Assembly (NCBI GenBank): GCA_009377735.1
Contig: WHTL01000061.1
Span: 1 to 14,638, forward strand
DNA length: 14,638 bases
Direction: 5' to 3'
From: Acidimicrobiia bacterium
GTDB lineage: Bacteria; Actinomycetota; Acidimicrobiia; Spongiisociales; ZC4RG35
The notes below the pieces were generated by a model that did not search any database, was not told where the DNA came from, and worked only from the letters and a program-made list of their open reading frames with translations. Shown here piece by piece: positions 11,329 through 14,638 of this stretch. The translations under genes were made by a program, and so were the position numbers. Position 1 is the first letter of the stretch. Every line of letters starts with the position of its first letter.

Positions 11329-13877
11329 TCGGGGAGACCTCCGGGGAGATCCCGGCCCCCACCCCGAGGGCAGATACGCCACCAACCGACCTCGAGCTCG
11401 ACCGACTCTGGGATGATCCGCCCGGTCTCTTGGGCAAATTGCAGGCGGTCCAGAACGATGCCATCGGCAAGCGTCTCATACTCACCGGGTTCTTCTTTCT
11501 GATTCTGGGCGGCACCGTCGACTCGCTCGTGATGCGTCTGCAACTGGCGGTCCCGGAGAACGAGTTGATCAACCCCCAGCTCTACAACGAGCTGTTCACC
11601 AACCACGGTTCGGTGACCATGTTCTTGGTGATCCTCCCCATATTCGAGGGGTTCGCCATCTTGCTTCTGCCACTCCTGTTGGGGTCGAGGGAGATGCCCT
11701 TTCCCAGGTTGGGTGCCTTCGCCTACTACACATTTCTTCTCGGGGGTCTTCTCTATTACTCGAGCACCCTCTTCGGCGCGGTTCCGGATGCGGGATGGTT
11801 TGGGTACACGCCGCTGAGTGGCCCGGAGTTCTCCCCCGATCTAGCTTTAGATTTCTGGGTCCTTGGTCTCGGCGTGGCAGAGGTGGGCGCTATTGCCGCG
11901 GCGATCGAGATCATCATTGGTGTCCTGAAAATGCGCTCCCCTGGGATGACGCTTGCTCGGATCCCACTTTTCGCATGGTCCCTGCTGGTGATGGCATTCA
12001 TGATCCTCTTTGCGTTCACGCCCCTCATCGTGGGGAGCTTTCTCCTGGAACTGGATCGGGGGTTCAGTACCCAGTTTTTCAACCCTGAGGCAGGAGGGAG
12101 CACGTTGTTGTGGCAGCATCTCTTTTGGATCTTTGGACATCCAGAGGTCTATATCCAATTCCTGCCCGCCACGGGGATCGCTTCGATGATCGTCCCAGTG
12201 TTCGTGCGAAGACGCACCGTTGGCTACACGTGGATCATCGCTGCCATGGTTGCCATTGGGTTTCTCTCCTTCGGTCTCTGGGCCCACCACATGTTCACGG
12301 TTGGCCTGTCGCCCATCGTTCTCAGCTTCTTCTCGGCGGCGAGCATGGTGATCGCCATACCAGCGGGCGTCCAGATCTTCGCCTGGCTCGCCACCATCTG
12401 GGAGGGCCGCCCCGTTTGGCGCACTCCGTTCCTTTTTGTGGTCGGATTCCTTTCTCTGTTCGTCCTGGGGGGTATCACCGGTGTGATGGTGGCGTCGGTG
12501 CCGTTCGACGTGGCAGCCCACGACTCCTATTTCGTCGTGGGTCACCTCCACTACGTGCTCATCGGAGGTGTGGCCTTCCCGATATTCGCCGGTGTCTACT
12601 ACTGGTTGCCAAAGTTCACCGGTCGTCTGCTCGATGAAAGGCTGGGAAGGTGGAACTTCTGGCTGATGTTCATCGGCGTCAACGTCACATTCTTCCCGAT
12701 GCATATTGTCGGTCTCATGGGTATGCCCCGGCGGGTCTACACCTATCCCGCAGGTCTGGGGTGGGAGGTCTACAACCTCATCTCGACCATTGGAGTGTTC
12801 ATCATCGCCGCCGGAGTAGCCGTTTTCATGTTCAACGTGGTGCGTAGCCGAAAGAAGGGCGAGCCGGCGGGGCACAATCCATGGGGCGGAGACACCTTGG
12901 AGTGGGCGGTTCCATCTCCGCCGCTGCAGCATACGTGGTCAGTGCCACCAATCGTTCACGGCCGTCATCCCCTTTGGGATCAGGAGGGCCTCCACGGCGG
13001 TGACACCGGTGACGAGAGCTTGGTGCGAACCCTCTCGGTATGGCCGCTTCGATGGAGGGCCGCTTTGATTACCCGCACGTCCAACGCCGCCCCCGAGGAG
13101 GTGTTCAGGGTGGCGGGCCCGTCGATCTGGCCACTCATCGCGGCATTGGGGACGGTGACGATTTTTGCCGCCGAGTTGCTCAAGCTTCGTTGGGGCGCAT
13201 TCGTGGGTGCTGTTGTGATCGTTGCCGCCGTGATCGCCTGGAATCGCCCCGACGACGTGCCTATCAGCGAGGAAGAGGAAGTTGCCTTCCAGGAAGAGCA
13301 CCAGCTTCCCCTTCGGGTGGGTGGGAGTATCGCCCTGGCCCGCTGGGGGATGGGACTGGTGATCCTCTTTCTCGGTATCGCCTTCACCAGCTTCCTCCTC
13401 TCCTATTTCTATCTGCGGTTGGAGAACACCGAGTGGCCGCCCCAAGACGTCCTCCTACCGTCGTTTGCCCCCACCATTGTGGCTGCGGTGCTGGTGGTGT
13501 TGGCCTCGGTCGCCATTCACCGCTGTCGCCGAGCGATTCAGCGCGGTGACACCACTGGTCTCAAGACGGGGCTATTTGTCGGGGCCATCCTTGGTCTCGC
13601 CGGGGTGACGCTTCAAATGACGCAGCTCCTGGGCGCAGATTTCGATTCCCAGACCCATGCTTTTGGTTCCATGTTCCATGTCCTTGGATGGTTCTGCATG
13701 ATGGTGACCCTCGCCGCCATTGGTATGTCCCTTTCCTCCTTGTACTGGTCTTTCCGGGATGCGTACTCCGAACGCCGCCATGTTCCCATCGTGAACATCT
13801 CACTGTTCTGGATCGCTGCCGCGGCCATCTGGGTCATCGGGTTCGCGGTCTTGTATCTGACTCCGGTGTTGACATGA
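11325..13877 (+). CDS. ctaD: Fused cytochrome c oxidase subunits I and III
   Basis: An 850-residue fusion: subunit I at about 40-510, a linker at 510-590 and subunit III at about 590-850. It reduces O2 to water at the heme a3-CuB centre in the cytoplasmic membrane. Ligands seen: heme a His94 (TNHGSVTMF) and His409, heme a3 His407 (VVGHLHY), CuB His272, His321, His322, and the cross-linking Tyr276 with Glu274 in GHPEVY. The Mg-site pair His399-Asp400 and the Arg pair in GMPRR (469-470) are kept. Unusual: the K-channel PTGIK segment reads PAGVQ (Ala347, Gln350; 12363-12374), and in the D-channel Glu123 replaces Asp while Ile112 and Gly130 replace two Asn. The subunit III part keeps SYFYLR and HAFGSMFHVLGWF but lacks the usual SEVMFF-type glutamate. 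I+III fusion is known in several bacterial groups. Start overlaps the ctaC stop by ATGA. Confidence 0.97.
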   Translation: MIGETSGEIPAPTPRADTPPTDLELDRLWDDPPGLLGKLQAVQNDAIGKRLILTGFFFLILGGTVDSLVMRLQLAVPENELINPQLYNELFTNHGSVTMFLVILPIFEGFAILLLPLLLGSREMPFPRLGAFAYYTFLLGGLLYYSSTLFGAVPDAGWFGYTPLSGPEFSPDLALDFWVLGLGVAEVGAIAAAIEIIIGVLKMRSPGMTLARIPLFAWSLLVMAFMILFAFTPLIVGSFLLELDRGFSTQFFNPEAGGSTLLWQHLFWIFGHPEVYIQFLPATGIASMIVPVFVRRRTVGYTWIIAAMVAIGFLSFGLWAHHMFTVGLSPIVLSFFSAASMVIAIPAGVQIFAWLATIWEGRPVWRTPFLFVVGFLSLFVLGGITGVMVASVPFDVAAHDSYFVVGHLHYVLIGGVAFPIFAGVYYWLPKFTGRLLDERLGRWNFWLMFIGVNVTFFPMHIVGLMGMPRRVYTYPAGLGWEVYNLISTIGVFIIAAGVAVFMFNVVRSRKKGEPAGHNPWGGDTLEWAVPSPPLQHTWSVPPIVHGRHPLWDQEGLHGGDTGDESLVRTLSVWPLRWRAALITRTSNAAPEEVFRVAGPSIWPLIAALGTVTIFAAELLKLRWGAFVGAVVIVAAVIAWNRPDDVPISEEEEVAFQEEHQLPLRVGGSIALARWGMGLVILFLGIAFTSFLLSYFYLRLENTEWPPQDVLLPSFAPTIVAAVLVVLASVAIHRCRRAIQRGDTTGLKTGLFVGAILGLAGVTLQMTQLLGADFDSQTHAFGSMFHVLGWFCMMVTLAAIGMSLSSLYWSFRDAYSERRHVPIVNISLFWIAAAAIWVIGFAVLYLTPVLT

Positions 13878-14230
13878 CCACCGAGAAAACCTCTCCGGCC
13901 TGGGCAACGTGGGCCACCATCTTTCTGGCCGGTCCCGTGATCTGGTACCTCCATTTCTGGCTGGTGTATCTGCTGGCAGAAGCTGGCTGCAGCGCAGGGG
14001 GTTTCCAGGTTCTCGGTCTGCCGGCAGTGTCGGTGTTCACTGTGGTCGCCACGATCGTGGCGGTTGCGGCGATCGCGGTGTTCACCGTCATCGGCCGACG
14101 CAGGATCTCGAAGGCTCAGGATGACGGAACACAGCAACCAATGCTCCTCGCCGGCTACCTGTTGGGAGTGTGCTTCATCATCGCCACCCTCTTCGTTGGT
14201 GTTCCAGCCAGCTTCATCTCGCCATGCTGA
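13874..14230 (+). CDS. Small three-helix membrane protein of the oxidase operon
   Basis: A 118-residue membrane protein with helices at about 12-36, 50-73 and 88-112. It begins with MTTEKTSPAWATWATIFLAG and continues PVIWYLHFWLVYLLAEAGCS, a pattern seen in small proteins encoded between the oxidase structural genes and ctaG. The start overlaps the ctaDE stop by ATGA and the gene overlaps ctaG by seven bases, so it is tightly coupled to the operon. It may be a small structural subunit in the place of subunit IV or an assembly helper (inference). Four residues could bind metal or heme (His27, Cys39, Cys100, Cys118), but none forms a known motif. A longer in-frame reading from 13688 would lie mostly inside ctaDE and is rejected. 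Confidence 0.85.
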   Translation: MTTEKTSPAWATWATIFLAGPVIWYLHFWLVYLLAEAGCSAGGFQVLGLPAVSVFTVVATIVAVAAIAVFTVIGRRRISKAQDDGTQQPMLLAGYLLGVCFIIATLFVGVPASFISPC

Positions 14231-14638
14231 ACGGTGTAAACGCTCATCCAGGGCACACCGTTGGGCCCGACACCCTGTGGTCGGCGTGGAACTTCGACCC
14301 GTTGTTGCTGGTCGGTCTCGGACTCAGCGTGTGGCTCTTCCGGAGAGGATGGAAGCGGATGGCCCATCAGGGGAACCGAGCCACCTGGTTCGGAGGCGCC
14401 GTTGTTGCCCTGGTCGTCGCTCTGATCTCACCACTCGATGCCCTCTCCGCCTCTCTCGCCTCCGCCCACATGGTGCAACACGTCCTTCTGCTTCTCCTCG
14501 CGGCGCCGATGCTCGCCCTCGCGGACGCCCCTGCGGCGATGTTCGTCGGTCTTCCCCGACGACTCCGCAAGACCACAGGGCGTCTGAGGAGGGATCTCGG
14601 ACTCAACCCAGCCCGTATGCGTCTTCTGCGTCATCCCA
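14224..14638 (+). CDS. ctaG: Cytochrome c oxidase assembly factor CtaG (caa3_CtaG), cut by window end
   Basis: The first 138 residues are present and the frame is open to the window edge, so the gene is partial here. It is a multi-helix membrane protein of the caa3_CtaG family (distinct from the Cox11-type CtaG), which in Bacillus is needed for formation of active caa3 oxidase and possibly for copper insertion. Seen: a first helix around FDPLLLVGLGLSVWLF, the second around WFGGAVVALVVALISPLD, and the family signature SASLASAHMVQHVLLLLLAA with two histidines, then PMLALADAPA and a basic loop. The start at 14224 lies inside the end of the preceding gene, overlapping by seven bases, so translation is coupled. 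It closes the visible oxidase operon. Confidence 0.9.
   Translation, partial: MLNGVNAHPGHTVGPDTLWSAWNFDPLLLVGLGLSVWLFRRGWKRMAHQGNRATWFGGAVVALVVALISPLDALSASLASAHMVQHVLLLLLAAPMLALADAPAAMFVGLPRRLRKTTGRLRRDLGLNPARMRLLRHP

Noticed and set aside
11847..12932. Long minus-strand ORF of 361 residues opposite ctaDE
   Set aside because: A shadow of the high-GC oxidase gene: low-complexity His/Asp/Glu/Arg composition, no ribosome site and a real gene on the other strand.

Overview
The window looks like chromosomal DNA of a high-GC actinobacterium (Actinomycetota, class not resolved; an uncultured Acidimicrobiia- or Thermoleophilia-like lineage would fit). The grounds are the GC-rich codon use, an F420-dependent LLM-class oxidoreductase, a cytochrome c oxidase with fused subunits I and III followed by a CtaG-type assembly factor, and promoters of the SigF/SigB (general stress) type. 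No tRNA, rRNA, CRISPR array, insertion sequence or phage gene was seen.

Layout. (1) 138-2475, minus: transketolase then a universal stress protein, one operon. (2) 2611-3900, minus: a 19-residue hydrophobic peptide, a four-helix membrane protein with a charged tail, and a PRC-barrel protein. (3) 4026-4995, plus: a single-pass anchored protein of unknown function and a DUF421/YetF membrane protein. (4) 5143-5448, minus: a doubtful hypothetical ORF. (5) 5772-6641, minus: a DUF72 (YecE-like) protein. (6) 6818-7774, plus: the F420 oxidoreductase. (7) 7962-9839, minus: a hemerythrin protein followed by the uncharacterised DUF2391/TIGR02587 and TIGR02588 pair. (8) 10043-10303, plus: a small protein with a Rho-N-like tail. 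(9) 10381 to the window end, plus: a tightly coupled caa3-type oxidase operon, ctaC - ctaDE fusion - 118-aa membrane protein - ctaG (cut off by the window edge).

The most notable pattern is regulatory. Four exact matches to GTTT-N15/16-GGGTA (the SigF/SigB promoter form), plus one with a single substitution, lie just upstream of and pointing into the transketolase-usp, small-peptide/PRC, F420 oxidoreductase, hemerythrin and Rho-N-like units. A sixth, weaker copy precedes the DUF421 unit. About 10 kb of mixed, mostly uncharacterised genes therefore looks like one general-stress regulon island beside the terminal oxidase operon. A plausible joint role (inference) is envelope protection, redox/F420 and pentose-phosphate metabolism, and oxygen/NO/iron handling under stress.

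The oxidase has its own oddities. All heme and copper ligands are present, but the K-channel Thr and Lys are replaced by Ala and Gln, the D-channel entry Asp by Glu, and the D-channel Asn residues are lost.
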